NCBI GenBank assembly: GCA_032207245.1
Contig: CM063500.1
Coordinates: 75,508,425-75,572,424 of the forward strand
Origin: Pardosa pseudoannulata
Taxonomy: Eukaryota > Arthropoda > Arachnida > Araneae > Lycosidae
Direction of reading: 5' to 3'
Length of the DNA: 64,000 bases
Of this stretch, positions 35,017 to 48,000 are shown piece by piece; position 1 is the first letter of the stretch, and each line of letters begins with the position of its first letter. Position numbers and translations under genes: made by a program. The notes beneath the pieces are model-generated. The model ran no database searches and was not told the origin of the DNA. It saw only the letters and a list, made by a program, of their open reading frames with translations.

Positions 35017-35740
35017 ACCGTCTCATGATGTATATGAAATTAATACATTTCGAATATAGATTTTGTTTATATTGGGGATGAAAAACAGTTGCAACACATG
35101 GAAGCTAATACGGCTACCGTAATATTTAATATTCGAGTAATTGTCTTCTAGTAATACCGGGTACATAAGAAATCGCAGGTACTGCACTGTCAATATATAT
35201 AAATGCAGAGTCATAAGTGCTAGATAAATTATATTTGGATTATATATTTGCTGTAATTTGCTGGGAGACCAAGTTGCACTACAGATATATTAACACACGC
35301 TTAATATTTAATGTGTGTGCACCATAGCGGATTACAGGTATTTATTTATTTTAATCTAATATTGAAACTTCTGATAATGGAGATATTTATAATTAAAAAA
35401 ACACATTTTGAACAGCGTAAAAAATTACTTTAATTCAGATGACATTGAATCAGTTACTTTATATCAGCGGAATTACTAGAGAATTGTGACATTTTATTGA
35501 TGCACTTTAATTTGACCTGAAGATCAGATGTACTGTAGGAATGCGAGTACTACTGCAGTAACATAAGGTGTGTGTAACTTTCCATGAGTACACATTGAGA
35601 ATATGTCACTGCGACAGTTTTAATACTGAAGACCATATGCACTGTTGGAATGCGAGTACTACTGCAGTAACATAAGGTGTGTGTAACTTTCCATGAGTAC
35701 ACATTGAGAATATGTCACTGCGACAGTTTTAATAAATCAG
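35017..35740 (+). repeat. Decayed right edge of the satellite
   Basis: Diverged monomers with recognisable fragments ('gttgcaacacatggaagcta', 'attgtcttctagtaatac', 'tttaatgtgtgtgcac'). Inside it, an 87-bp segment is repeated exactly with a 109-bp offset (35538-35624 and 35647-35733). Confidence 0.65.
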
Positions 35741-36981
35741 GATATTACAAATATAAAAAAATGACAAATACGAATGAATCAGTTTTAAATGAAAATAAAT
35801 CTGTACAATTTCTATAATAGACATTTTAATTATAGATTTGCCTGAATTAATAAAGAATACCCGATTTTCCTTTTGAATAATACAACGGCACTGATGTTTT
35901 GGTTAGGTGTAATACATTAATACGTCTGCTTTGAGAATAGTATTTTCACTAAATTCCTTCTAATAAAACTAACCGTTATTAAAATACTAGAATGTATTAA
36001 TATACGAATGAAAGTATAGTATCAAACGTATGTATTTTTTTTTGGTTGTGTTCTAGAGAAAAGCTTTGTTTATGAGTACATATAAATTGAGATATGTTTT
36101 TTTGGATTATTTTCTTTTAAATCGTTTTTTACACTATACGTAATTGCACTTTAGCTGTTAACAGAAATTTTCTTTTATAAATATAAATTATAAAAACAAT
36201 TTCAACATTTTATATTTTATCTAATTTAAATGCAAAATAAACTTTCATTAGGGAATTGAATTTCATTTAATGTAATATATGTTTGAATAGGGAACCGCAT
36301 GCATAGTAAATATGAAATTTTTTTATCAAAGGGCATAGGTTTTGTACATTGTCACTGCAATAATTTTCAGACCTCGATTGTGTTGCATTTTTAAAGTAAA
36401 ATGTTTGAATTCTACAACTTGCATAAAATGGTATCAAATTCACAACATTATGTGGGGAAAATATCGCTCTTGTTTTTATTTAACTGTTGTGAATCAAAAC
36501 GTAACTTTAGCTGATATTTTTCAATAGTACTACATTAAACCTTTATAAAGACAATTTGTCTCCAAGCTTAAATATGTTTTGTTTAAGCTCACTCTATGTT
36601 TTAAGATATAGTAATTTATTCCATTTTAAAATACTCTACATATACTTTGAAATAATTCAGAGAAATCTTAATTTTTGGGATAAATTTAAAGGTTTGTAGT
36701 ACAAAAGTCACCACTTTGGATATTCTCCGAATTCCTTTATATATTTTCATAAGCTTATTAAATGTTTAAAAGAATAAAGCAATTTAAAAATAAAGGTGTT
36801 TTAATCGGTCGAATGTTGATCAAGATATACTCACATCGAGTGAGTTTAAGTGCATGAAATTTCTCAATGAAAAATACCATTTTAATGATAAATGTATTTT
36901 TAATAATTATTCAAAAATTCTTGAAACTATTTTGGACACTATCAAATACTCTCCTCGGACGAAGCTGACAAAATGTGGATA
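35741..36981. other. No gene seen
   Basis: Very AT-rich, no recognised repeat or coding signal. Confidence 0.4.
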
Positions 36982-37305
36982 TTTGGTTTGTCTTTGAGTG
37001 CTATCGTTTACTCTTTGCAACATTAGGCTAGGTAGGTTTGTTTGGAGAGCTACGGTTTACTTTTTGTAACACGATGGCTAATGAGAACGGAAACTACTAC
37101 TTAAACGGTTCCGAGATGTTACGAACATCCATGTCATAGTGGGATTCGAACCCACGATCTCCGGTTCCAAGACCAGCACCCTAACCATTCGGCCATCTTT
37201 TGGTATACAAGGCAGGGACCTACTACGTTCTCAAATCCAAAGGACTAGCATCCATGTGAGCAGTAATATTCGAATCTATGACTCCTGAACTGCTCACGTG
37301 AGCTT
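36982..37305 (-). mobile_element. SINE inserted within an older SINE
   Basis: An old SINE starts at about 36982 ('tttggtttgtctttgagtgc'), is interrupted near 37030, and resumes at about 37209 ('aggcagggacctactacg') to about 37305. The inner copy (about 37031-37200) is better preserved and has an intact minus-strand box B 'GGTTCGAATCCCAC'. No clear target duplication for the inner copy. Confidence 0.72.
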
Positions 37306-37679
37306 AATATTTTTGTCCAATAAAGGGCACTTTCACTCTTTAGAATCTAACCCAAGCCCATTTGAAAGCGTAATATAACCGTAATACTTATAAAACAGTT
37401 TTAGATGTCTAGATCAATCCCCCATTAGCAAGTTACAAGAGGGAACATGTACATTTACAATTCTAACAAGGGAGTTTATAGTGAAATAGTTGGAGTTTAA
37501 ACTTTCCAGAGAGATTAATATGTACTAAAGTAAATTGATTCGCTTACCTTGAATTTCCAAAAAGAAATATTCCAGAAAAAAAATAGATCCTTCGTTCTCG
37601 AAAAATTATTAAATTTTTAATTTCAGCTTTGTGATCAGCCACTACAATATTAACATTAGAACATAATTAGATATCAAAT
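37306..37679. other. No gene seen
   Basis: No supportable feature. A minus-strand donor-like 'CAAGGTAAGC' at about 37546-37552 lacks a convincing exon. Confidence 0.3.
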
Positions 37680-38533
37680 TGTATTAAGAGTTTCTATGAA
37701 ACATTACAATTTTTAAAATATTATAGTACTTTTTATACATTTTCTCTGTATTACATACACACTGCATCTCATTAAAATACTAAATAATAATAGAGTAGGT
37801 CTCTAAATTTATGGATAAGAATTTAGTAAACAATATCTAAATTTTTAGATAAGATTTAGATATAAACGCATTCTGGATTTTTGTTTCTTTTGGAGCTCTA
37901 CGGTCTACGATTTTGCTCACGAGGGCTAATGAGACCGGGACCAACTGCTTAAAGCCGATTCCTAACGGCTACGAACATCGATGCCGTAGTGGGATTCGAA
38001 CCCACGAACTCCGGTACCGACGATCAGCGCCCTAACCAATCGGGTAGCGTTCGGCAAACGCATTCTAAGTTTCAAATAATTATTAGGCACACCAAAATGA
38101 AATAGAAATGTTTTGTACCTTTCATAACAAGGAAGTATAAATTTTAACCCTTAATTTGACAAGATGTTTTTTCAAATATCTTTTAATTTTAATTTCTGTT
38201 ATTTTCCCATGTGTGCATAGACATTAGAATCTCTGTAAAATAAAAAAAAATATATCATTTTCCATTTTTGAGATAATGTGTGCTGTGGCGAACACTTACA
38301 ATTATGTTATATACTAGTTATAAATATACATGTGAGGTGTAGCGGACTTAGCCAGTTAAGGGTTAACAGTTTCTGTAAAACATTAGTTTTTAAAATATTT
38401 TAGTACTTTTTATACATTTTCTTAGAATTGCATGCACACAACTCATTAAAAAACTTAATAGAGTAGAGTTCCAAATTTATGGATAAGAATTTGGTAAAAG
38501 TATCCAAAGTATTAGATAACATTTAGATAAAAA
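37680..38533 (+). repeat. Diverged tandem copies flanking a SINE
   Basis: The segment 37680-37874 resembles 38360-38545 ('tttaaaatatt', 'tagtactttttatacatttt', 'ttatggataagaattt'), and 38060-38140 resembles 38534-38620 and 39486-39570. The whole 37.7-40.4 kb region is built from repeated copies of one long unit. Confidence 0.6.
37875..38055 (-). mobile_element. tRNA-derived SINE with 11-bp TSD
   Basis: A 181-bp copy flanked by 'aaacgcattct' at 37864-37874 and 38056-38066. Minus-strand box B 'GGTTCGAATCCCAC' is intact. Confidence 0.88.
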
Positions 38534-39314
38534 TGCATTCGGGAAGTCTAAGTTACAAATAAGTTACTAGACACATTAAAAAAAAAGAAATGTTTTCTAC
38601 CTATCATAACAAGGACGTATAAATTTTAATGAAGTAAAATTGATAATAGATTTCAAAAGATTTCAATTTATAGCGCAAGTTTAACAACTTACTAGAATCT
38701 ACAGTATTAACTAGCAAGTTACTAGAATCTAGAATATAAGAAATATCAGATTTAGATAAAACATTTGCTTAACAATTTAAAGTAGGTGTAAACACAAATT
38801 ACCTACTATTTTTTCTGTCTTACTTTAACATTTTTAAAGAGCTACCTTATCCTCATACAATATCAAACATTAAAAAACAGTTTTTATATTTTGAAGAGTA
38901 AACGTCGTGCTCCGTCCTGAAAACTAACTTTTACATTTTCCGTGAGTTGCTAAATAACTATCAATTTAATATCTTATGACCATCAATTAATAAATGGCTA
39001 AAATATAAGTACCAATATTGCACGTGCAAAAATAAAATAAAAATTATCGGAAATAAATTAAACAAAAATTTAACTTGACTGGTAAAACTGTAAAATATAA
39101 CTAACAATTTCAAGGGAAAGTTAAAATTATATTCTGTTAATAAAAACAAAATAATAGATTAAAAAGAAAAGACATACATAAGTTGAAATTGAATATTGAG
39201 CATTCATTCAACAGTATTAGGCCGCTCAGAAAACCCCGCGGGCCACATTGGAAGGGAATCTTATGTCGGTGGGCTGCACAGTATGTTCTATGTATGGGCA
39301 TACACATATTTCAG

Positions 39315-39477
39315 GTTTAGGTTCGATTTGGAGCGCTACTGTCTACTGTATTGCTCACAAGGGCTAATGAGATCGGGACGTACTGCTTAAGTCAGCTACG
39401 AATACCCATGACAGCAGAGGGATTCGACCCCGAATTCTGGTACCGAACAGCAACGCTCTACTATTGGGCCATCGTTC
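39315..39477 (-). mobile_element. SINE in the first duplicated unit
   Basis: SINE with 'ttggagcgctactgtctact' and a damaged box B region ('gggattcgaccccgaattc'). Orthologous by duplication to 40236-40412. Confidence 0.75.
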
Positions 39478-40235
39478 ATTAAAATCCATTCTGGAAGTCT
39501 AGTAAAAAATAAGTTACTAGACACACCAAAATGAAAAAGAATTTTTTTGTACCTTTCCTAACAAGGAAATATAAATGTGATGAAGTCAGATTGATACTAG
39601 ATTTCAAAAGATTTCACTTTATAGAGTAAGTTTAACAACTTATTAGAATCCAGGTTATTAACTAGCAAGTTATTAGAATCTAGAATCTAAAAATATCTAG
39701 ATTTAGATAAAACATTTTCTAAACAGTTTAAAGAGTTTTCTGTCTTACTTTACCATTTTTAAATATTCCTTATCCCCATACAATATCAAATATTAAAAAC
39801 ATTTTAAGTTTTGAAGAGTAAACGTGCTACGTCCTGAAAACTTACTTTTACATTCCTCGCGAGTTACTAAATAACTATAGATTTAAAATCTTATTACCAT
39901 CAATTGATAAGTTTCTAAAATATAATTACCAATATAGTACTTACAAAAATAAAATAAAAATAATCGTAAATAAACGAAAATTTAGCTTGACTGGTGACTT
40001 GATTAAAAACAAAATTTTAACTATTTCAAGGGATAAGTTAAAAATTATATTCTGTTAATAGAAAAATAAAAATAAATTAAAATGAAAAGACATACATAAG
40101 TTCAAGTTGGATAGAATAAGCATACATTCAACAGCATCAGGCATCTCAGAAAACCCAGTGGGCCACATTGGAAACGAATCTTACGTCAGTGGGCCGCACA
40201 GTATGTTCTATGTATGGGCATACACATATATCAGG

Positions 40236-40412
40236 TTTAGGTTTGATTTGGAGCGCTACGGTCTACTGTGTTGCTCACAAAGACTAATGAGAGCGGGGCG
40301 TACTGCTTAAAGACAATTCAGAACGGCTACGAATACCCATGCCAGCAGCGGGATTCGACTTCGCGAACTCTGGTACCAAACAGCAACGCTCTACGATTAT
40401 TCTATAGTTCAT
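40236..40412 (-). mobile_element. SINE in the second duplicated unit
   Basis: Carries 'ttggagcgctacggtctact' and 'agcgggattcgacttcgcga'. Box B is mutated. Confidence 0.75.
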
Positions 40413-40429
40413 TAAGATTTTTTTTTCAT

Positions 40430-41104
40430 CAATAAGAAATTGATAAGTTAATTTGCAAATGTGCATAATAATTATAATAATCAATCTAAAAATATATTAT
40501 AACAAATACAATACTTGATTCAATTAAAGGTTTTGTAAATTTTACCACGGGCTACGAAATATTACTACTGGGATGCTATAAATCTCACCTGATCAAGGTA
40601 ATAAAATTTTTACCTATTAATGTCCATAAATTGATTAAACCTTACTGTAAATGTTAGAGGTTGAAAATTTAAAATTATCTATCAATGCTACATGTTTCTA
40701 AACCATATAAATTTATTGTAAAATTCATTCATAGATATTAGAGAATGTAATTGTAAGTATATTCATCAATTAGAAATGGAGCAGTTAATTCGCAAATGTG
40801 CATAATAGTTATAGTAATCAGTAAATCTATCTTAAAAATATATTATAACAAATACATTACTTGATTCAATTAAAGATTTTGTGAATTTTGCCACGAGCCA
40901 CAAAATATTACTACTGGGACGATATAAACCACATATAATCAAGGTTATAAAATTTTTAGCTATTAATGTCCATAAAATAATTAAAACTTACTGTAAATGT
41001 TACATTGAAAATCGAAAATTACCTATCAATGCTACATGTCACTAAACCATATAAATTTATTATAAATTTCATAGATACTAGTGAATGAAATTGTAAGTTG
41101 AATT
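40430..41104 (+). repeat. Tandem duplication, period about 337 bp
   Basis: Two copies anchored by 'gcaaatgtgcataata' at 40455 and 40792, both followed by 'aaatatattataacaaatac', 'aaatattactactgggac/tg' and 'ctatcaatgctacatgt'. Non-coding. Confidence 0.8.
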
Positions 41105-41289
41105 TTTCTCCCTATTTGAACATAAGTTATTAGCAGTTAAATAGCACTTTAATAAATACAGATGCCTTAGATATTTTTAAAATATTCAACATTCGTGTTA
41201 ATGCAAGATCATAAATCCTATACTATAATACGAGAAATGGTTGTCAAGTCGAAAATCGCCCCAGAATTAATAAACTGTAGTAAACTTGG

Positions 41290-41480
41290 GGATCTGGGGT
41301 TTTTGGTCACGAGGAATCGATTGGCATGGGTTTTGACGCGCTAAGGTCACGTAGTTCGGCGCTACAGATAGGGCCGGGTTCGAACCCCGGTGCGGGCAAA
41401 CTTTTTTTCTCATGCGTCCAAACCAAGTGAAAATTGGTACCTGGGGGTTTTCGACCACGAGGAATCGATTGGCTGTAGTT
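41290..41480 (+). mobile_element. tRNA-like element between two direct repeats
   Basis: A strong T-arm/box B, 'gccgggttcgaaccccggt', at about 41371-41389 is followed by 'gcgggcaaac' and a T7 tract, a possible Pol III terminator. No matching acceptor strand or complete cloverleaf could be found, so it is not called a tRNA gene. It lies between two copies of 'cacgaggaatcgattggc' (about 41308 and 41456) in the same direction. It may be a tRNA-derived SINE or part of a larger tandem repeat. Confidence 0.5.
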
Positions 41481-41689
41481 CTGACGAATTAATAATAATA
41501 ATAATGTCTTTATTGATTTGTCTTTATTCCTTGATATCGGTTTCCATTTTTATTTTCTATCAACTCTAAATATTAAATTAATGTAGTAAAAGTATATATA
41601 ACACATAAACGATATAGTAAAAAAAAAATGCAAACAAAAATTTTGAAAACCAACCACAAAAAATTAAAAAATAATGCTTCACTAACGTG

Positions 41690-41834
41690 CCGAAACAACC
41701 TCGCCGTTCAATTTCCAAAGCCACACTAAACACAGAGCATATAACTTATCAAAGTCCGTCGCCGCGTTAGTGCATCGTCGGCATACCAGGAGGTGCCGCT
41801 CTGATGCGCCAGTGCGTCGGTGGCAGCGAACGTG
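41690..41834 (-). mobile_element. Solitary piggyBac-like terminus
   Basis: A GC-rich block ends 'ggtggcagcgaacgtg' before TTAA (41835-41838). On the minus strand this is TTAA-cacgttcgctgcc, a common piggyBac-type end. No matching second end was found, so the element is partial. Confidence 0.4.
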
Positions 41835-41918
41835 TTAAGGAACTGATTTTGATTTCAAATCACCGTCAACAAAGTTCGACATTTCAACATTCATCAGATT
41901 TCAAGCTACATTTTCAAC

Positions 41919-42092
41919 ATGCAGAACGCACCTCTACATGAAATGCTTCAAGGAGCCGGAATTTTGGAACAACAAGCGATCAACTCAATTATACCCGCAA
42001 ATGGACAACTAGAAGATACCGTCATTGTCAGAATGCTTCTCCATTCAACACACTTCAATCTTTACACTGCTCACTTTGTACCATTTCTTTAA
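41919..42092 (+). CDS. Small hypothetical reading frame, 57 codons
   Basis: ATG at 41919 after 'ttttcaac', stop TAA at 42090-42092. The peptide starts MQNAPLHEML, includes GAGILEQQAINSII and ends NLYTAHFVPFL, without the low-complexity bias of other local frames. It lies 80 bp beyond a piggyBac-like terminus, so it may be a relic of a mobile element. No domain is recognised and no upstream promoter is evident. It is below the length at which chance can be excluded. Confidence 0.25.
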   Translation: MQNAPLHEMLQGAGILEQQAINSIIPANGQLEDTVIVRMLLHSTHFNLYTAHFVPFL

Positions 42093-42453
42093 TTGTATAA
42101 TTTTTTGTTATCAATTACATTTTATTTCCTATGACTTTTCAAACTTTAATTTTGTATAGAATAGTTCCCTTTCCAAACAACTTTGTTTAGAATAGTTTAC
42201 AATGGTGCACTTTAACCGGTTATCTTTTCACTAATGGTTTCACAAATTTTCTTATGGCATGTATTGTTTTGATAAATCACAATTGAAAATTTAAATCTTC
42301 GAGTTAGCTTCGATACCTGTTTTCTCCGAGCGGAGCTCGGTCACCCGGTACTGTTACATAAAACTAAGGTTATTAAAATCTAGAATATAAAAATATCTAG
42401 ATGTAGTAAAAAAACATTTGCTTAAAAATTGGGGCGCTATTCAAAATCCAGTA

Positions 42454-42584
42454 AGGGCCAGTCTCAACGAAGCGGTTTAAAAGCTAACCGCAATTAACCC
42501 ATGGCATAAACCAATATTGGGACGCATTTCTCTGTTTAAACAGATTAATAGCTGTTAACTATTAAATGACTTTAGTGAGAGCGA
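42454..42584. mobile_element. Foldback MITE ('GGCCAGTCTCA' family), copy 1
   Basis: About 131 bp with near-inverted ends 'gggccagtctcaacgaagcg' and 'gactttagtgagagcgac', and central complementary 'gctaaccgcaattaa'-type sequence. Relatives at 51719, 52068 and 52588. Confidence 0.55.
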
Positions 42585-43279
42585 CTTTAAATATTTCTAC
42601 TGCACTGTATATTAACTATTTTCATATTTTTTACTGTACGTTTAGTTTCTATGTTATATTATAAAAACCAGGGTATCAATGTCCACTTACGTTATAGTTT
42701 CCATAAACATTTTAAAATATATTTTATCAGCTTTGATTTTTATCTGCTTCGCGATATTAAACTGTAACTTGACAAAATCCTTTTTAATTCATACACATAC
42801 CCAGTTTTTTTAATTCAAAAACACTTTAATAGACACAGCACAAAAATTTCAGTGAAATATAAAAAGTAATGCACATTAAATATAATGAAGTCTAAGAAAA
42901 TAAATCATACTACGAAATATTAAGTAAAAAATAAAGTTGATCGGATTAAAAAAGGTATTATTAAAATAAAATTATCAGTTAACTGTAAATTTTGTTTCAT
43001 TAAAAAACTTAAGGCTAGATTACTTTTTTTGTCCGATTAAAGTCTTTCGTAAAACTAACTTTCATTAGAAATTAAATCTAAATTTATTACTAACATAATT
43101 TAAAAATAACACCAGAACTGCATGTAAAACCTTTTTGGAATGACCCTATATGTTTTTAGAGGGTCATACAAATCTTAAATCTCGAAAACATGCAAAATTA
43201 TCATTTTGAACTCCTTATAGCTCATAAAGTACCAGTATCACAAACGTAATATTTTTAACACATTATCTTTACTTACATA
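42585..43279. other. No gene seen
   Basis: AT-rich, nothing supportable. Confidence 0.35.
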
Positions 43280-44062
43280 CAGGTTTGTAATTTTAAACCG
43301 GTCAAAACTGGTTTTAAAACAGGACACTGGATAAAAGTCGTCGAACTGGTCAAAAAATGGTTAAATGTTAATATTTTTTTAAATGATTTTAATTTTAATA
43401 CATATCTTTTGTACTTAGAAGTGACTTTTAATAAGCAATAAAATAGTGAAGTTAAACAAAATATTACACTAACAAGTTCATGAGATTTAATATGCTTACA
43501 GTATAATAAGAATGTTTGAATTTTAAAAATGAACTATGCACATGCAATTGTGAAAATGTAATCCAGTTGCACAAAAACAAAATACACTTAGACGTGATGT
43601 TTGGTGGGCAGCAATGAAGTTACATAAAATTAACATAAAATTTGTTGATTTTACAATACATTTAATGAATGTTATGCCAGCTCTTCATCTACAGAAAGAT
43701 TATTTTCAAAGTTTGGAGTAATCCAAAATAAATTACGAAATCGTTAAATTTAGAGACAACTGCAAAACTTGTTACTTATAACCGGTTTTTGAATTGAATT
43801 AAATTGCATGCAAAACAGCTTGCATTAAAATAAGTAAAACTTTTGTATCTTGGTGTTATGTTATATTTGTTTTTGCTGGTGTTATTTATATGACATTTTT
43901 AACAAATGCAACTTGCCTTTGTCATATGCTAGTAAACTATGCTCTATTAGTATTAAATATATTAAAAAGTGAATTTGAGTGGTCAAAAGTGGTCAAAATT
44001 GATATTGACCAGGACGGTCAAAGCACTGTAAAATCCCCATGGTTAAAATCGATACAACCCTG
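43280..44062. mobile_element. Decayed hAT-like element
   Basis: About 783 bp with related ends, CAGGTTTGTAATTTTAAACC on the left and, read inwards, CAGGGTTGTATCGATTTTAA on the right. Repeated 'ggtcaaaa' motifs lie just inside both. No 8-bp target duplication survives and there is no transposase frame. Confidence 0.45.
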
Positions 44063-45374
44063 ATTTGAACAGCAATATCCATTAAAAAAAAGAGAGATTG
44101 AAATGATTATTACATTGAAAAAACTTTGCACATATTATCTGGTGAGTTGAATAAAAACTGCCCATCTGCAGAAAAAGAGTGGGACAATCTTGCAAATTAT
44201 GTAAATGCTTGCTGCATGGGATTGAAAAGGAATAAAATACAAGTGGACTGACTTGAAATAAAGTAAAAAAAGGCACTGGCTAGGTATGGGGTTAAGTAAT
44301 AGAGTAATATATATCCACTATCACTTGCAATTTAGAATTTTGAATACTTTACATTTAGAATTTGAATTCTTGATTATTTAAATACTTCAAATAAATATTT
44401 AAATCTCCACATTACTTATTATTGCAATTATTTATACTAAATCTTTTTTTTCCAGTTAAATGGAAAGAATAATCTGAGTAAATAAATTAAATTTATATCA
44501 AATACAATGCGATAAATATTGGCATTTTACTTAATTTTAATTTTAAATACTTTAAGACAAAATATTGATAGTATAGTAAATACAAGTTTAGTGTGAAAAG
44601 TCATACAAAGTTTACAATTTTTATTTATAGACAAATTTCATATGTACTTCACAAGACTACAAGACTGTTACTGTTACAAGACTGTTACAAGACTAATTGA
44701 TATATTTCAGAAATTTATAATTGTATATTTTTTGAGTTTACTTATTAAATTATTGAGGATTCTTATTTTGATCATTTCTTATTTTGGAGATTTGCTGCAC
44801 TGTTCTTTCAAATAAATATATCATGTACATTTCCTAGTAATTTTGTATTTGTTGCTAAAGTCAGAATCAACAATTTATGATAAAATGTGTATTTAAAGTT
44901 TATAATATTATTTACTTAACAAAGCTAACCATAAAACCTACATTATGTAAATTTATTAATTGTTTCAAAAACCAGTTATTAAGTATAAATAATTTTAAAA
45001 ATAGGTTAAAAATCACAGTAAAGATATGAAGTATATTATCTATTGCACATTCAGTCTGGTGAATCCTTTTCATTTCATATAAGATTTTGGAGAATTATCT
45101 GATGATAGTGCAGAAACTATAGAAAAGTATGCAATCAATAGCAAAAATTACATCTGGAAACCTCAAAGCTTCATTTACTTTTGATTTTATGCAAAAATGT
45201 GATCATGTTGTAAGAACCTAACATATTCTTGATACCATACAAACATGTAATACAGAAATTGGTAATTTTTTTTAACCTAAAGAAGTTAAAGAATATATAT
45301 ATATTTATGTACATAAACTTTACCCCCTCCCTCCCCACCAAAAAAAATTATAAATAAAACAAGTGGCAAAGGGA
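44063..45374. other. No gene seen
   Basis: Very AT-rich DNA without recognisable element ends or coding signal. Confidence 0.4.
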
Positions 45375-45506
45375 TTCAAACTTTAATTATTATATGATGA
45401 TTTAAAAAGAGTAAAATATGCTTCGAAGATTCATGTAAAACAAATATCTATTAGACTTTCAATAGAAAACTAAATATTAGTTTGTGTGTAAACAAATATA
45501 CACATG

Positions 45507-45565
<59 letters not shown>

Positions 45566-47330
45566 ACATACACATATATGTATAAACATCTGATTTAGGC
45601 ATTTGGCACTTACAGTGTTGTTTTTTATGATACATCTGATGGCTGACCACTGGCTCATTTGTGAAAACGTATTTATTATTACTTATTTACTACTGATGAT
45701 TGGTAATTACCAGTAGTAAAAATTCCTGCATTCAGTAAAATTTGTTAATGCTGCAATTAAACATTTCTGTGTTATAGCTAAAATTTTTTCAAATATTTTT
45801 TTCTTTTGTGTGTGAAGAAATATAATTTTGTATACATATATTTATACAAACAAAGAATTATAAATATATATACACACATACACATAATTTAATCTAATGT
45901 TGTAGGACCCCTAAAAAGTATGGAGCTCATTGGCAATTGCTTTATTTACCTAATGGGTTATCCAGCACTGATGATTATGTTATCAATTATTTAAAAGAAA
46001 TTGCTTACAAGTTTCTTTTTTAAAGAGTTGTTTAGAATTTAAGTTATGAATGAAAACCCCTATTCCACATCAAGATTCTTTTAGAATCTGAAAATAAGTT
46101 TGTACTCTAATTTAGATTTAGAGTTAATAATTATAAATGATATTTACTGTATAACTATCCTATTTATTCCCAGCGATATTATAAATAGGGTGTTTTCTGT
46201 GAGAGAAAAGGGGAAATCTAAAGAAACTAATATTGTAATTATGGGAAATTCTCTCATAAAAATGTTATATATAATGCTATAGAAATGTTATTAAAGGAAA
46301 TATGTTAATATATCTAAACTGAGTATGGAACTGTCTAACATTGATTTTATAATTAATAGCTCAATCAAAATTCATATTTTAATATGTAGTCAATTAAACT
46401 GTTTTAGCAATTTTAGGAAGAAAAAACTACTAATGCAATATTTTAAAATTTGCTTTGTTTTTAAGTTTTTTTATTATCTTTGTTTTAAATTTTACCCAAA
46501 CTTATTGAAATGAAATAGATTTTGTAAACTAAATTTTTTTCTTTTCAAATATCATCTGATTAGTCTAATTGTAAAATAAGCTAAGTAAATAAAATTTAAT
46601 AAGAAAAGAGAGGGCCAGTTATGTGTATACATTAAAGAATAACTCATCTAAACTGTGTATTTTAAAGAAATAAAAAGCAGCTTAGTTCCTGATGGATATC
46701 ATATTGAACATAGAATATTGCCATATTCTTTCACAAATTTCCCCCCCCCCTCCAACAGAAAATATGTAGTTACATATTTTTTTCAGTAACTTGTATGAAT
46801 TTTTATTGTAAGTTAAATGGAACAAAAATTGTAATATGATAGATGAAAGTTTGCTGCTCAAAGTAGACCAAAACTAAATATTGGTATACTAGACAGATTT
46901 ATTATTACTTATTTACTACTGATTATTGGTAATTATCAGTTCAAAGCTATTAATATATGATATTGTAAAAATAAAGTAAAATGTTATTATGCTTCAAATA
47001 AAACAAATGCTTATAAAACTTTCATTAGAAAACTAAAATTAATTCAACTGCATATATATAAGCACACACTTATATGTGTATAAATATCTGATTTAAGCAT
47101 GTGTGACACTTAGTGTGCTGTTTCATATGATACATATGATGACTGACCATTGACTTGTTTATAAAAATACATCATTTTCTACAGCTGATTGGTAACTACC
47201 AGTAGTGAAAGAAATCAGAGTTTTTAATGTATTGTATGTAAAAATATACAGAAATGTGCTTTGAAGATTCAAGCAAAGCAACTATCTATTACGCTTTCAT
47301 TAGGAAATTAAATTCACATGCACACACACA

Positions 47331-47383
<53 letters not shown>

Positions 47384-48000
47384 AATATGTGTGTGTGCGC
47401 ATCTATATTAATGCACACATATATCATATATATAAATATATGACTTAGACATTTGACATTTACTCTACTGTTTCATATGATACATCTGACAACTGCGCAA
47501 TGGCATTTATAAAAATGCATCATTTATTACTTTTGATTTGTAACTACCAGTAGATAAAGAACTCAAATCTTTTAATATATGATAATGTAAAAACAAACAG
47601 AAATGTGCTTTGAAGACTCAATTAAAGCTAACATATATTCAACTTCCATTAGCAAATTAAATTCATATGCACACACTACATATGTATATATATATATACA
47701 CATATATGTATATGTGTGTGCACGCAACACATAATACATAATGTGTAAATAAATGTTAAGGATCTGTTATTTGGAATGTATTGTGTTGTTTCTAAGACAC
47801 ATTTGTTGACTGACCACTGGCACATTTATGAAAAGGTGTCATTTACTGCTAATTTAGTAGTACAACTTATGATTGGTTATTACCAGTAGTAAAAAAAAAA
47901 ATCCAAAATTTTTAATATACTAATTACAGTTATACACTTTTCACTATACTAATTACAGTGTAGAAAGAAAGTAAAATGTGATTTGAAGATTCAAGTGAAA
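45375..48000 (+). repeat. About 350-bp repeat units with embedded microsatellites
   Basis: Units recur near 45418, 46989, 47254, 47606 and 47980. Landmarks: 'gctttgaagattcaa', 'cattaggaaattaaattcaca', a CA/TA/TG microsatellite, 'gatacatctgat', 'tgaccactggc', and 'gattggtaactaccagtagt'. The microsatellite occupies the same place in several units and differs greatly in length (for example 45506-45563 and 47332-47380). Two short plus-strand frames (46100-46282 and 46325-46513) are AT-rich chance frames. Confidence 0.72.

Larger units (their letters stand above)
38534..40412 (+). repeat. Tandem duplication of a 0.95-kb unit ending in a SINE
   Basis: 38534-39480 and 39486-40412 match in order: 'aagttactagacaca', 'agatttcaaaagatttca', 'ttaactagcaagtta', 'aaaagacatacataagtt', 'gcacagtatgttctatgtat', and a SINE at the end of each. 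Because the SINE lies at the same place in both, it was present before duplication. Confidence 0.8.

Noticed and set aside
37546..37600. Minus-strand exon before the donor CAAG|GTAAGC
   Set aside because: An open frame exists but the acceptor is poor and the composition is AT-rich; too weak to list.
43272..44070. Target duplication for the hAT-like element at 43280
   Set aside because: Flanking 8-mers (cttacata and atttgaac) do not match.
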